Positions 1-8,714 of a stretch of DNA of 64,000 nucleotides are shown one piece after another (within the stretch, counting starts at the first letter, position 1; each line of letters starts with the position of its first letter). Location of the stretch: NCBI GenBank assembly GCA_020632715.1, contig JACKFA010000006.1:310001-374000 (forward strand). The letters are read 5' to 3'. The stretch is from Deltaproteobacteria bacterium. Lineage in GTDB: Bacteria > Myxococcota_A > UBA9042 > PHBI01. The position numbers were made by a program, and so were the translations under genes. The notes under the pieces were generated by a model, which was given only the letters and a program-made list of their open reading frames with translations, was not told the DNA's origin and did not search any database.

Positions 1-407
1 CCGTCTGCGACGACGGCGACGCCTGCACCGGCGGCGACAGCTGCCAGGGCGGCGTCTGCGGCGGGACCCTGATCTGCGAGGCCGGCGGGCACGTCGGCGA
101 CCTCGACGGCAGCGCCTCCGGGAGCCGCCGCAACTGGACGGCCACCGTCACGGTGCTCGCGCACGACGGCAACCACGCGCCGGTCGCCGGCGCCACGGTG
201 TCCGGCAGCTGGGACAGCGGCCAGTCCGGCGCGTGCACGACCGCGAGCAACGGGCGCTGCCAGATCGCGCTGTCGGGGAACCGCTCGCGGCGGGTCACCT
301 TCACGGTGTCGTCGCTCGGCGGCAGCGTCACGAGCTACGACGCGGCCGCGAACCACGACCCGGACAACGACAGCGACGGCACGCGCCTCACGATCTCGCG
401 CCCCTGA
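1..407 (+). CDS. C-terminal end of a secreted Cys-rich protein (partial)
   Basis: This is the last ~134 codons of a gene that begins before the window, read in the frame starting at base 3 and ending at TGA 405-407. The first ~25 residues are Cys/Asp/Gly-rich (CDDGDACTGGDSCQGGVCG), a repeat style common in myxobacterial surface proteins. The rest looks like a small beta-sandwich: a V-x-G-A-T-V-S-G-S-W stretch, a Cys pair around a short loop, then an NHDPDNDSDGT motif near the end. Similar C-terminal modules follow secreted peptidases and other exported enzymes in this phylum (family knowledge, not proven here). No sorting signal or membrane anchor follows, so release to the outside is likely. 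The catalytic part, if any, lies upstream and cannot be judged. Confidence 0.75.
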   Translation, partial: VCDDGDACTGGDSCQGGVCGGTLICEAGGHVGDLDGSASGSRRNWTATVTVLAHDGNHAPVAGATVSGSWDSGQSGACTTASNGRCQIALSGNRSRRVTFTVSSLGGSVTSYDAAANHDPDNDSDGTRLTISRP

Positions 408-503
408 GCGGTCGGGGCGCCTCGTCCGCGCCCCGACGCCGCGGTTACGCCCGACGACGCTCCCAGCTAGGGCGCCGGCGGGCCCTTGTGATATCGCGGA
501 CCC

Positions 504-2681
504 ATGCCTCAGGCGGTCGCAGCCACGGCGGCGAGGGGCGGCCTCGTCGCCAAGACCCGGCGTTTCTCCCTCGTGGTGCGCGCCACCGCCGCGTTGTGGC
601 TCGTCCTCGGCGTCGCCCACGCCGCGCTCTCGCGCCCCTGGGCGGCGGCCATCCACGGCGCCGCGACCGTCTCCCTCCTCGCCGTCCTCGGCTGGGTCCT
701 CGCCGGCGGCCCGCGCGTCGGCCGCGTGACGCGCGCCACCCACGCGAGCGCCTTCATCTCCGGCGTCGCCCTCCTCGGGCTCGCCCTCATCTCGGGGCAG
801 GCGCGCTCCCCGATCATCTGGTTCCTCGCCCTGGTCCCCATCGTGGCGGGCGTCCTCATCGGCCTCCGCGGGGCGCTCGCTTGGTCGGCCGGCGCCGCGA
901 TCGCCGTGCTCGTGATCTTCGGCTCCGAGCTCGTCGTCCAGATCCGCCCCGAGTTCATCCCCGGCGTCGTCGAGCGCTTCATCGGCGTGGGCACGCTCCT
1001 CGCCTCGGTCGTCGGCCTCGCCACCCTCGAGGCGAACGCCGCGCGCGAGGTGATCGACCACGTGCAGAGCCGCGAGCGGCAGATCCGCGATCAGGCCCAC
1101 GCCCTCGAGCACGCCCGCGACGACGCCCTCTCCGCGACCCGCGCGAAGAGCGAGTTCCTCGCCAACATGAGCCACGAGATCCGGACGCCACTGAACGGCG
1201 TCATCGGGATGACCGCCCTCCTCGGCCGCACGAAGCTCGACGAGCCGCAGCAGCACATGCTCCGCACCATCGAGCGCAGCGGGCGCGTGCTCCTCGGCCT
1301 CGTCGACGAGGTCCTCGATCTCGCGCGCATCGAGTCGGGGCGCTTCCAGGTCGCCCGCGCCCCCTGGGCCGTCGCCCCCATCGTCGACGAGGTCGTCTCC
1401 CTCGTGACGCCGGCCGCCGCCGAGAAGGGGCTCACCCTCCACGTCGAGATCTCGAAGGACGTCCCCGCGAACCTCATCGGCGACGGGCCGCGCGTCCGCC
1501 AGATCCTCCTGAACCTCGTCGGCAACGCCGTGAAGTTCACCGAGCACGGCACGATCACCGTCATCGCCAACGCCAACGACACGACGCTCAGCGTCGACGT
1601 CGTCGACACCGGCATCGGCATCCCCGCGGACAAGGTCGCGCTCCTCTTCCAGGCGTTCACGCAGCTCTCCGAGGGCATGTCGCGCCGCCACGGCGGCACC
1701 GGGCTCGGCCTCGCCATCAGCCGCCGCCTCGCGCGCATGATGCACGGCGACGTCACCGTCGTGAGCGCCGTCGGCCGCGGCTCCCGCTTCCGCCTCGTCC
1801 TCCCGATCGAGCGCGCGACGCGCGAGCGCCAGCCCTCCGATCCGCCGCCCGTCGTCGACGTGACCCTCGGTGAGCGCTTCCCGCGCCGGATCCTCGTCGC
1901 CGAGGACACCGAGGTGAACCGCGACGTCATCTGCGCCATGCTCGGGAGCTTCGGCTACGACGCCGAGGTCGCCGTCGACGGTGAGGACGCCCTCGCCCGC
2001 GTCGGCGCCGAGCGCTTCGACATCGTCTTCATGGACCTCCGCATGCCCCGCCTCGACGGGCTCGAGGCGACGCGCCGGATCCGCGCGACCCTGCCGGCCG
2101 AGCGCCAGCCCTGGATCTTCGCCCTCACGGCGAACGTCCTCCCGCAGCACCAGACCGACTGCCGCCGCGCCGGCATGGACGGCTTCATCCCGAAGCCGGT
2201 CGACCTCGGCGCGATCGCGCGCGCCCTCGGCGACACGGGCGTCGGCGTCAGCGACACCGCGGCCGCCCCGCGCCCGCCGGGCGAGGCCGGCGCCGAGCCC
2301 GAGCAGGGCGTCGTCGCCGCGATGCCGGAGCCCCTCGAGAAGCTCCTGACCCTCGTCGGCGGCGACCAGGAGCGCTTCGGCGCCCTCCTCGCGAAGCACC
2401 TCGATCACGCCTCGCAGCTCGTCGCCGACATGGAGGCGGCCCACGTCGCCGGTGACGGCGAGGCCCTCTCGCGCCACGCCCACAGCCTGAAGTCCTCCTC
2501 GGCCATGTTCGGCGCGGAGCGCGTCCGCCACGTCGCAGCGCGCCTCCAGACGACCGCCGAGGCGGGCGATCTCGACGCCGTCGGCGGGATCCTCGGCGAG
2601 CTCCGCGCCGCGACCGAGCGCGACGGCGCCCTCCTGCGCGCCTTCTGCGTCGCCCCGGCGCCGGCTCGGGCGGCGGTCTGA
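504..2681 (+). CDS. Hybrid sensor histidine kinase / response regulator with HPt domain
   Basis: A 725-residue membrane-bound hybrid kinase. Residues ~25-175 hold about five hydrophobic segments with no obvious periplasmic domain, so sensing is probably within or at the membrane. A short coiled linker leads to HisKA with the phospho-acceptor His224 in SHEIRTPLNGVIG. The HATPase domain follows (NLVGNAVKFTE at ~337-347; G-box GTGLGLAISRR). A receiver domain starts near residue 461 with acidic residues in VAEDTEVNRD and the phospho-Asp near 510 in FMDLRMP. An HPt domain at the end has His660 in HSLKSSSAMFG. All four phosphorelay sites look intact, so it can run a full His-Asp-His relay. The output regulator is not adjacent: the next gene, 90 bp on, is a surface protein. 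ATG at 504 is the only sensible start before the first membrane segment. Confidence 0.93.
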   Translation: MPQAVAATAARGGLVAKTRRFSLVVRATAALWLVLGVAHAALSRPWAAAIHGAATVSLLAVLGWVLAGGPRVGRVTRATHASAFISGVALLGLALISGQARSPIIWFLALVPIVAGVLIGLRGALAWSAGAAIAVLVIFGSELVVQIRPEFIPGVVERFIGVGTLLASVVGLATLEANAAREVIDHVQSRERQIRDQAHALEHARDDALSATRAKSEFLANMSHEIRTPLNGVIGMTALLGRTKLDEPQQHMLRTIERSGRVLLGLVDEVLDLARIESGRFQVARAPWAVAPIVDEVVSLVTPAAAEKGLTLHVEISKDVPANLIGDGPRVRQILLNLVGNAVKFTEHGTITVIANANDTTLSVDVVDTGIGIPADKVALLFQAFTQLSEGMSRRHGGTGLGLAISRRLARMMHGDVTVVSAVGRGSRFRLVLPIERATRERQPSDPPPVVDVTLGERFPRRILVAEDTEVNRDVICAMLGSFGYDAEVAVDGEDALARVGAERFDIVFMDLRMPRLDGLEATRRIRATLPAERQPWIFALTANVLPQHQTDCRRAGMDGFIPKPVDLGAIARALGDTGVGVSDTAAAPRPPGEAGAEPEQGVVAAMPEPLEKLLTLVGGDQERFGALLAKHLDHASQLVADMEAAHVAGDGEALSRHAHSLKSSSAMFGAERVRHVAARLQTTAEAGDLDAVGGILGELRAATERDGALLRAFCVAPAPARAAV

Positions 2682-2737
2682 ACCCCGGACGAATCCCGCT
2701 ATCCCCTTTCGCCCGCACGTCGCATCGTTCATGATAA

Positions 2738-2752
2738 GAGACCTCGAGTCTC
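2738..2752. promoter_or_regulatory. Short inverted repeat upstream of the surface-protein gene
   Basis: GAGAC-CTCGA-GTCTC lies 20 bp before the ATG at 2772. It could be a small operator or a 5-bp mRNA hairpin near the ribosome-binding region. It is short, so the call is tentative. Confidence 0.3.
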
Positions 2753-2771
2753 CTCTCGAACAGGTGCGGGC

Positions 2772-5700
2772 ATGGCTACTGAACTCCGCCGGTCGTCGAC
2801 CGGCGGCCGCTTCGTCGCGGCGTCTCTCCTCTTCTCGGCGGCGCTCCTCGCGCCCGTGAGCGCGAGCGCGGAGCTCTCGATCACGCCCACCCCGAACGCG
2901 ACCACCCTCGCGAACGCCTTCGTGCGCGCAGGGATCACCGTGCTCAACGTGACGCGCGAGTCGGGCACGGTCGACAAGGCCTCCTACGCGCCGTTCACCG
3001 GCACGTTCCTCCTGCCGGTCACCTTCTCGACCGGCAGCTTCGTCTCGGGGCCCCTCGGCATGGCCTCCGGCGCGCTCCTGACCTCGGGCGAGGTCACGCT
3101 CGCGGCGCCTCCGAACATCTCGCTCCCGGGCCCGACCGAGGAGGGCGCGAGCGGGATCCACCGCGCCGACGACGAGATCTCGAGCGACTTCTTCTGCGAC
3201 CTCGTCATCGACGACCCGAACATCCAGTCGCACGACGCCGTGAAGCTCACCATCGACTTCACCGTGGCCGCCGGCACCGACGGCATCGAGGTCGAGTACG
3301 TCTTCGGCTCCGAGGAGTACCCGCAGTACGTCGGGCAGACCTTCGCCGACGCCTTCGGCGTCTTCGTGAAGCCCGCGGGCAGCACGACCTGGACGAACAT
3401 CGGCCTCGATCTCCAGGGGAACCCCATCAACATCAACGGGCCCTTCTTCTCGAGCGACCGCGTCATCGAGACCTTCGGCGTGAACGGCGACCCGACGCTC
3501 TCCGAGTACAACGGCCTCACGCCGCGCATCACGAGCGCCACGCGCCTCCCGACCGGCCCCGGCAACGTCCACGAGCTCGTCCTCGTCATCTGCGACGGCG
3601 GCGATCAGGTCCTCGACTCGGGCCTCTTCGTCTCGGCCCTCGGCACCTGCACCGGCCCCTGCACCGGCACCCGCTTCTGCGGCGACGGCGTCGTCCAGAA
3701 CGGCGAGGACTGCGACGACGGCAACAACATCGACGACGACGAGTGCAACAACAGCTGCCGCACGACCTGCGAGGACACCGCCCCCGCCGGCGAGGTCGAC
3801 CTCTACTGCACCGCGAGCAAGCCCGCCTGCGACGAGGCCGCCCCCGTCCACCCCACCTGCTACGAGTGCCTCGAGAACGCCGACTGCCCGAGCGGCGCCT
3901 GCGACCTCGCCACCCGCACCTGCGTCGCCTGCCTCGACACCGCGACCGGCGGCGGCCTCGACACGGGCTGCACCGCCACGAAGCCCGTCTGCCAGGGGAG
4001 CGGCACCCCCGCGGCGACCTGCGTCGCCTGCGCCGACGACGCCGGCCCGGGCCTCGTCGACAGCGGCTGTAGCGCCGTCTTCAACGCCTGCTACACGGGC
4101 GGCGCCGGCGGCCCCGGCTGCGTCGACTGCCTCACCGATCCCGACTGCCCGAGCGGCGTCTGCAACGTCGCGACCCGCACCTGCGCCGCCTGCCGCGACA
4201 CGGCGACCGGCGCCGGCGTCGACCTCGGCTGCGTCGCCGCGAGCCCGCTCTGCATCGGCTCGGGCACGTCGTCGGCCCACTGCGACCCCTGCGTCGACGA
4301 CCACACCGGCCTCACCCAGGACACGGGCTGCACGGCGGCCCTCCCGCTCTGCAACACCGCGGCCGCCGGCGGCCCGAAGTGCGTCGCCTGCACCCAGAAC
4401 AGCGACTGCGCGAGCGGCGTGTGCAACGTCGGGACCGGCCAGTGCGTGCTCTGCCAGGACACGGCCATCGGCGGCGGCCTCGACGCCGGCTGCACCGCGA
4501 CCTACCCGATCTGCCAGGGCTCCGGCACCTCGAACGCCACCTGCGTCGCGTGCGTCGACGACCACTCGGTCCCCGTCCCCGACAGCGGCTGCGCGGTCGT
4601 CGCCCCCGTCTGCCAGGTGAACGGCCCGACCGGGCCCACCTGCGTCCCCTGCCTAGCCGACGGCGACTGCGCGACGGGCGTCTGCGAGCTCGGGAGCCAC
4701 ACCTGCATCCCGTGCCGCGACACGGCCCCGGGCGGCGGCCTCGACCAGGGCTGCACCGCGGGGCGCCCGATCTGCGACGGCGCCGGCACGCCCGCGGCCG
4801 CCTGCACCCCCTGCGTCGACGACGCAGGCCCGGGCGTCGTCGACAGCGGCTGCACCACCATCACGCCGTCGTGCGACGTCGACGCCATCGGCGGCCCGCG
4901 CTGCATCGGCTGCGAGCAGAACGCCGACTGCCCGGCCGGCGTCTGCAACACCCTCTCCGGCCTCTGCGTGGCCTGCCAGGACACCTCCCCCGGGGCCGGC
5001 CTCGACCAGGGCTGCACGGCCGTCGCCCCCATCTGCCGCGGCGCCGGCACGGCCCTCGCCCTCTGCGTGCCGTGCCTCGACGACGCGCCCGCGGGCTCGG
5101 TCGACACCGGCTGCACCGGCACCTTCCCGTCCTGCGACGTGACGAACCCGGCGGCGCCGATCTGCGTCGCGTGCACCCAGAGCGCCGACTGCCCGAGCGG
5201 CGTCTGCACGGGCGCCCACACCTGCGCGCCCTGCGTCGACACGGCGACCGGCGGCGGGCTCGACCAGGGCTGCACCGCCGTGAAGCCCATCTGCTCGGGC
5301 TCCGGCACGCCGCTCGCGACCTGCATCCGCTGCGTCGACGACATGCCCGCGGGCAGCGTCGACAGCGGCTGCACGGGCTCGCTCCCGGCCTGCGATCCGC
5401 TCGCCCTCGGCGGCCCGACCTGCGTCCAGTGCCTCTCCGACGACTTCTGCACGAGCGGCTACTGCGGCGCCACCACGCACACCTGCGTGCCCTGCCGCGA
5501 CACGGCGGTCGGCGCCGGCGTCGACCAGGGCTGCACCGCCGTGCGCCCCATCTGCGACGGCGCGGGCACCACGGCCGCGCAGTGCGAGCCCTGCGTGAAC
5601 GACCAGGCCCCTGGCCTCATCGACACCGGCTGCTCGCAGGCGCTCCCCATCTGCGACACGGCCAACCCGGCGGGCCGCACCTGCGTCGGCTGCGTCGGCA

Positions 5701-8342
5701 ACAACGACTGCCCGGGCGGGCAGATCTGCGACCCCGTGAGCCACGGCTGCTCCCCGTGCGTCGACACCGCCCCCGGCGGCGGCCTCGACCAGGGCTGCAC
5801 CGCCGCCGCCCCCATCTGCCAGGGCTCCGGCACCGCCGCCGCCGCGTGCGTCCCGTGCGTCGACGACATGCCGCTCGGCCAGACGGACAGCGGCTGCGCC
5901 GTCACGAAGCCCGCCTGCGACACCGCGCACGCGGGCGGCGCGACCTGCGTGCCCTGCCTCGGCGACGCCGACTGCCCGGACGGCGTGTGCGATGCAGCAA
6001 CCCAGACCTGCATCGAGTGTGAAGTGCAGTCGGATTGCGGCCAAGGCGAAGTGTGCGTTGCACACGTCTGCGTGACGCTCCCGCGCGCGGTCGACGACTC
6101 GGTCGTGACCGACGAGGAGGTCGCGATCCTCATCGACGTGTTCGCGAACGACGCCCCGGGCGACGGCGGCGCGCTCCTCATCCACCAGGCGCAGCTCGGG
6201 ACGCCCTACCACGGGCAGGTGACCCTGCTCGCCGACGGCAGCGTGCTCTACGCGCCGAACCCCGACTTCTACGGCTACGACAGCTTCGACTACACGGTCT
6301 GCGACCCGTCGGGCGCCTGCGCGACCGCGCGCGTGCTGGTCCTCGTGCGGCCGGTCCCCGACGCGCCGCGCGCCCGCAACGACGCGCGCGGGACGCCGCT
6401 CGACACGCCGGTCACGCTCGACCCGCGGCTGAACGACGACGACCCGGACGGCGATCCGCTGACGGTCGTGGCGGTGACGCAGCCCGCGCACGGCGCCGCC
6501 GCGAACAACGGCGACGGCACGGTGACCTACGTGCCGGAGGACGGCTACCTCGGCCCCGACTCGTTCACCTACACCATCGACGATGGCACGGGGCGGCAGG
6601 CGTCGGCGACGATCACCATCACGGTCGGGCCGAACCGGAACCCGATCGCGGTCGACGACGAGGCGACGGTCGACGAGGACGGCGAGGTCGTGATCCCAGT
6701 GCGCGACAACGACAGCGATCCCGACGGCGACACGCTCACCGTGGTGTCGGCGAGCGATCCGCCGCACGGGACGGCGGTCGTGACCGGGGACGGCGACGTC
6801 CGCTACACGCCGGACGCCGACTTCGCCGGCACCGAGACGTTCACCTACGTCGTGTGCGACAGCCTCGGCGGCTGCGACGTCGCCGTCGTGACGGTGCACG
6901 TGACGGCCGTGAACGACGCGCCGATCGCGCTCGACGACCGCGCGTCCTCGGGCGGCGGCGCCGTCGTCATCGACGTCGTCGCGAACGACTACGACCCGGA
7001 GGGCGACACGCTCTCCGTCATCGCCACGACGGAGCCCGCGCACGGCGCGGTGACGCTCGTGAACGGCGTCGTGACGTACACGCCGGACGCCGGCTACGCG
7101 GGGACCGACGCCTTCGAGTACACGATCTCCGACGGGCACGGCGGGACCGCGGTCGCGACGGTGACGGTCGACGTCGGGCTCGGCGACAACGGGCCGCCGG
7201 ACGCGGTCGACGACCACTACTCGGTGCCGGGGGACGGCCCGACCGGGCTCGACGTGACGGCGAACGACACGGACCCGGACCAGGATCGGCTGCGGGTCGT
7301 GGCGGTGACGCAGCCCGCGCACGGCGACGTGCGGCTCGGCGACGACGGGTCGCTCGTCTACCTGCCGGCGGGGGCGTTCTGCGGGACGGTGACGTTCCGC
7401 TACACGGTGGCGGACGCGCGCGGGCTCGAGGACACGGCGGAGGTGGTGCTGACCGTCGGGGACCGCGACGAGGACGGGCTCTGTGACGCGGACGAGGTCG
7501 TGGTCGGGACGGATCCGGACGACCCGGACAGCGACGGCGACGGGATCGGCGACGGGGTCGAGGTCTCGGGCGGCGATCCGCGCAAGTACGACGGCGACGA
7601 CACGGATCCGCTCGACGCGGACACCGACGACGACGGGCTCGCCGACGGGGCCGAGGGGCCGCTCGGGCTCGATCCGCTCGACTACGACAGCGATGACGAC
7701 GGGCTCTCCGACGGGCTCGAGCTCGGGAACACGACGCCCGTGCCGGGCGGCGTGACGGACGGGCCGAAGCGGGCGCCGTTCAAGGGGACGGACACGACGT
7801 CGCCCCACTGGATGCCGGACACGGATCCGACGACGACGACCGATCCGCTCGACGACGACACCGACGACGACGGGCTCCTCGACGGCACGGAGGACGACAA
7901 TCACAACGGCCGCGTGGACGGGACCATCGGCGGCACGGGGACGCGCGGGCAGGGCGAGACGGACCCGCTCGACCCGGACACCGACGGCGACGGGCTCCCG
8001 GACGGCCTCGAGCGCGGGCTCGGCGACCCCGAGGGGCGCGACACGAACCTCGACGTGTTCATCGGCGACCGCGACCCGTCGACGACGACCGATCCGCTCG
8101 ACACCGACACGGACGACGGCGGCGTGGACGACGGCGCCGAGGACGAGAACGTCAACGGGCGCGTCGACGACGGCGAGATCGACCCGAACTACGGCCCCGA
8201 CGACCAGCTGCGGCAGAACTCGGTGCTGCGCCTCCAGGGCGGCGGCGGGTGCAGCGGCGGCGGGCCGGTGGGCGCCGGGGCGCTCGCGGGGCTCCTGCTC
8301 GCGGGGGCGTTCCTCGCGGCGCGGCGGCGGCGGGTGCGGTAG
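2772..8342 (+). CDS. Giant cell-surface protein: choice-of-anchor L, Cys-rich repeats, Ig-like repeats, Ca-binding repeats, MYXO-CTERM
   Basis: 1856 residues with a signal peptide (hydrophobic ~14-34 ending ASAE). Residues ~37-290 match a choice-of-anchor L domain (LANAFVRAGITVLNVT; EYVFGSEEYPQYV). A DUF4215-type motif follows (CGDGVVQNGEDCDDGNN, ~302-335). Residues ~333-1100 carry about eight ~80-residue Cys-rich repeats marked by DTAxGGGLDQGCTA, PxCxGSGT and CxxxxDCPSGVC. Residues ~1105-1560 hold five Ig/cadherin-like repeats (DPDGDPLTVVAVTQPAHG; DSFTYTIDDG). Residues ~1563-1810 are Asp-rich thrombospondin-3-like calcium repeats (DTDDDGLADG). The tail has GGGGCSGGG, a hydrophobic helix and RRRR, as in MYXO-CTERM sorting signals. 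Expected role: a long calcium-stabilised surface adhesin or stalk anchored at the outer membrane. Ligand unknown. Codon use is abnormal at 5985-6065 (see findings). Confidence 0.93.
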   Translation: MATELRRSSTGGRFVAASLLFSAALLAPVSASAELSITPTPNATTLANAFVRAGITVLNVTRESGTVDKASYAPFTGTFLLPVTFSTGSFVSGPLGMASGALLTSGEVTLAAPPNISLPGPTEEGASGIHRADDEISSDFFCDLVIDDPNIQSHDAVKLTIDFTVAAGTDGIEVEYVFGSEEYPQYVGQTFADAFGVFVKPAGSTTWTNIGLDLQGNPININGPFFSSDRVIETFGVNGDPTLSEYNGLTPRITSATRLPTGPGNVHELVLVICDGGDQVLDSGLFVSALGTCTGPCTGTRFCGDGVVQNGEDCDDGNNIDDDECNNSCRTTCEDTAPAGEVDLYCTASKPACDEAAPVHPTCYECLENADCPSGACDLATRTCVACLDTATGGGLDTGCTATKPVCQGSGTPAATCVACADDAGPGLVDSGCSAVFNACYTGGAGGPGCVDCLTDPDCPSGVCNVATRTCAACRDTATGAGVDLGCVAASPLCIGSGTSSAHCDPCVDDHTGLTQDTGCTAALPLCNTAAAGGPKCVACTQNSDCASGVCNVGTGQCVLCQDTAIGGGLDAGCTATYPICQGSGTSNATCVACVDDHSVPVPDSGCAVVAPVCQVNGPTGPTCVPCLADGDCATGVCELGSHTCIPCRDTAPGGGLDQGCTAGRPICDGAGTPAAACTPCVDDAGPGVVDSGCTTITPSCDVDAIGGPRCIGCEQNADCPAGVCNTLSGLCVACQDTSPGAGLDQGCTAVAPICRGAGTALALCVPCLDDAPAGSVDTGCTGTFPSCDVTNPAAPICVACTQSADCPSGVCTGAHTCAPCVDTATGGGLDQGCTAVKPICSGSGTPLATCIRCVDDMPAGSVDSGCTGSLPACDPLALGGPTCVQCLSDDFCTSGYCGATTHTCVPCRDTAVGAGVDQGCTAVRPICDGAGTTAAQCEPCVNDQAPGLIDTGCSQALPICDTANPAGRTCVGCVGNNDCPGGQICDPVSHGCSPCVDTAPGGGLDQGCTAAAPICQGSGTAAAACVPCVDDMPLGQTDSGCAVTKPACDTAHAGGATCVPCLGDADCPDGVCDAATQTCIECEVQSDCGQGEVCVAHVCVTLPRAVDDSVVTDEEVAILIDVFANDAPGDGGALLIHQAQLGTPYHGQVTLLADGSVLYAPNPDFYGYDSFDYTVCDPSGACATARVLVLVRPVPDAPRARNDARGTPLDTPVTLDPRLNDDDPDGDPLTVVAVTQPAHGAAANNGDGTVTYVPEDGYLGPDSFTYTIDDGTGRQASATITITVGPNRNPIAVDDEATVDEDGEVVIPVRDNDSDPDGDTLTVVSASDPPHGTAVVTGDGDVRYTPDADFAGTETFTYVVCDSLGGCDVAVVTVHVTAVNDAPIALDDRASSGGGAVVIDVVANDYDPEGDTLSVIATTEPAHGAVTLVNGVVTYTPDAGYAGTDAFEYTISDGHGGTAVATVTVDVGLGDNGPPDAVDDHYSVPGDGPTGLDVTANDTDPDQDRLRVVAVTQPAHGDVRLGDDGSLVYLPAGAFCGTVTFRYTVADARGLEDTAEVVLTVGDRDEDGLCDADEVVVGTDPDDPDSDGDGIGDGVEVSGGDPRKYDGDDTDPLDADTDDDGLADGAEGPLGLDPLDYDSDDDGLSDGLELGNTTPVPGGVTDGPKRAPFKGTDTTSPHWMPDTDPTTTTDPLDDDTDDDGLLDGTEDDNHNGRVDGTIGGTGTRGQGETDPLDPDTDGDGLPDGLERGLGDPEGRDTNLDVFIGDRDPSTTTDPLDTDTDDGGVDDGAEDENVNGRVDDGEIDPNYGPDDQLRQNSVLRLQGGGGCSGGGPVGAGALAGLLLAGAFLAARRRRVR
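5985..5999. promoter_or_regulatory. 15-bp dyad GTGTGCG-A-TGCAGCA, inside the surface-protein gene
   Basis: First of two dyads in this gene; the partner starts 66 bp downstream. It fits the NNNTGCR-N-YGCANNN pattern seen at other loci and marks the left edge of a tract of A/T-ending codons. Its role is unknown. Confidence 0.4.
6051..6065. promoter_or_regulatory. 15-bp dyad GTGTGCG-T-TGCACAC, inside the surface-protein gene
   Basis: Second dyad of the pair; near-perfect 7-1-7 inverted repeat marking the right edge of the codon-usage island 5985-6065. Confidence 0.4.
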
Positions 8343-8345
8343 GGC

Positions 8346-8374
8346 GTTCCGGGGGGCGCGGCGGCGCCGGAGCG
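8346..8374 (+). terminator. Hairpin after the surface-protein gene
   Basis: GTTCCGG pairs with CCGGAGC (one G-T pair) around a G/C-rich loop that can itself fold. It sits just after the stop codon. There is no T-tract, so this may be a Rho-assisted or mRNA-stabilising hairpin. Confidence 0.35.
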
Positions 8375-8375
8375 G

Positions 8376-8415
8376 TAACCACGGAGACGCGGAGACGCGG
8401 AGGACGCACGGAGGG
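8376..8415. repeat. CACGGAG-type intergenic repeat, copy 1
   Basis: TAACC followed by ACGGAGACGCGGAGACGCGG and a further CACGGAG. Same family as the copies near 8.46, 31.9, 52 and 63 kb. Confidence 0.7.
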
Positions 8416-8454
8416 GGTCGGGCCGACGCCGGGCTATGTCGTTGATTCGAGAGG

Positions 8455-8483
8455 GAAACCACGGAGGCACGGAGGCACGGAGG
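8455..8483. repeat. CACGGAG-type intergenic repeat, copy 2
   Basis: GAAACC followed by ACGGAGGCACGGAGGCACGG. Same variant as the copy at 52185-52213. Confidence 0.7.
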
Positions 8484-8714
8484 GTTCCGTGGGGTGACGT
8501 GGCTTCGCGTCGCGGCTCGGCGTCCTCGCGGGAGGCAATCCTCCCCTGACCAGGCGCGGGGGCTGCGGCCGTGTTAAGCTCCAGAGCCCCGCGGGTGCCC
8601 CCAATCGCCCCGATGTGTTCCGCGGCCCTTGTCCGGATTGGATCTTGATCTGATCGCGACATCGGGTCGTAATCGAGCGGAGCGCCCGCGGAACCAGCCA
8701 CCCCTGGAGAGCTC

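Larger units (their letters stand above)
8343..8714. other. Intergenic region with a hairpin and two purine-rich repeats
   Basis: 372 bp without a gene. It holds a hairpin directly after the surface-protein stop, two copies of the CACGGAG-type repeat (8376-8415 and 8455-8483), and a relatively AT-richer stretch at ~8630-8680 before the PEGA gene. That stretch has TTGATC and TAATCG elements but with poor spacing, so I do not call a promoter. Confidence 0.6.

Noticed and set aside
4653..8462. Open frame of ~1270 codons on the minus strand opposite the surface-protein gene
   Set aside because: Arg/Ala/Val-rich, no domains, and explained by the extreme third-position GC of the plus-strand gene.
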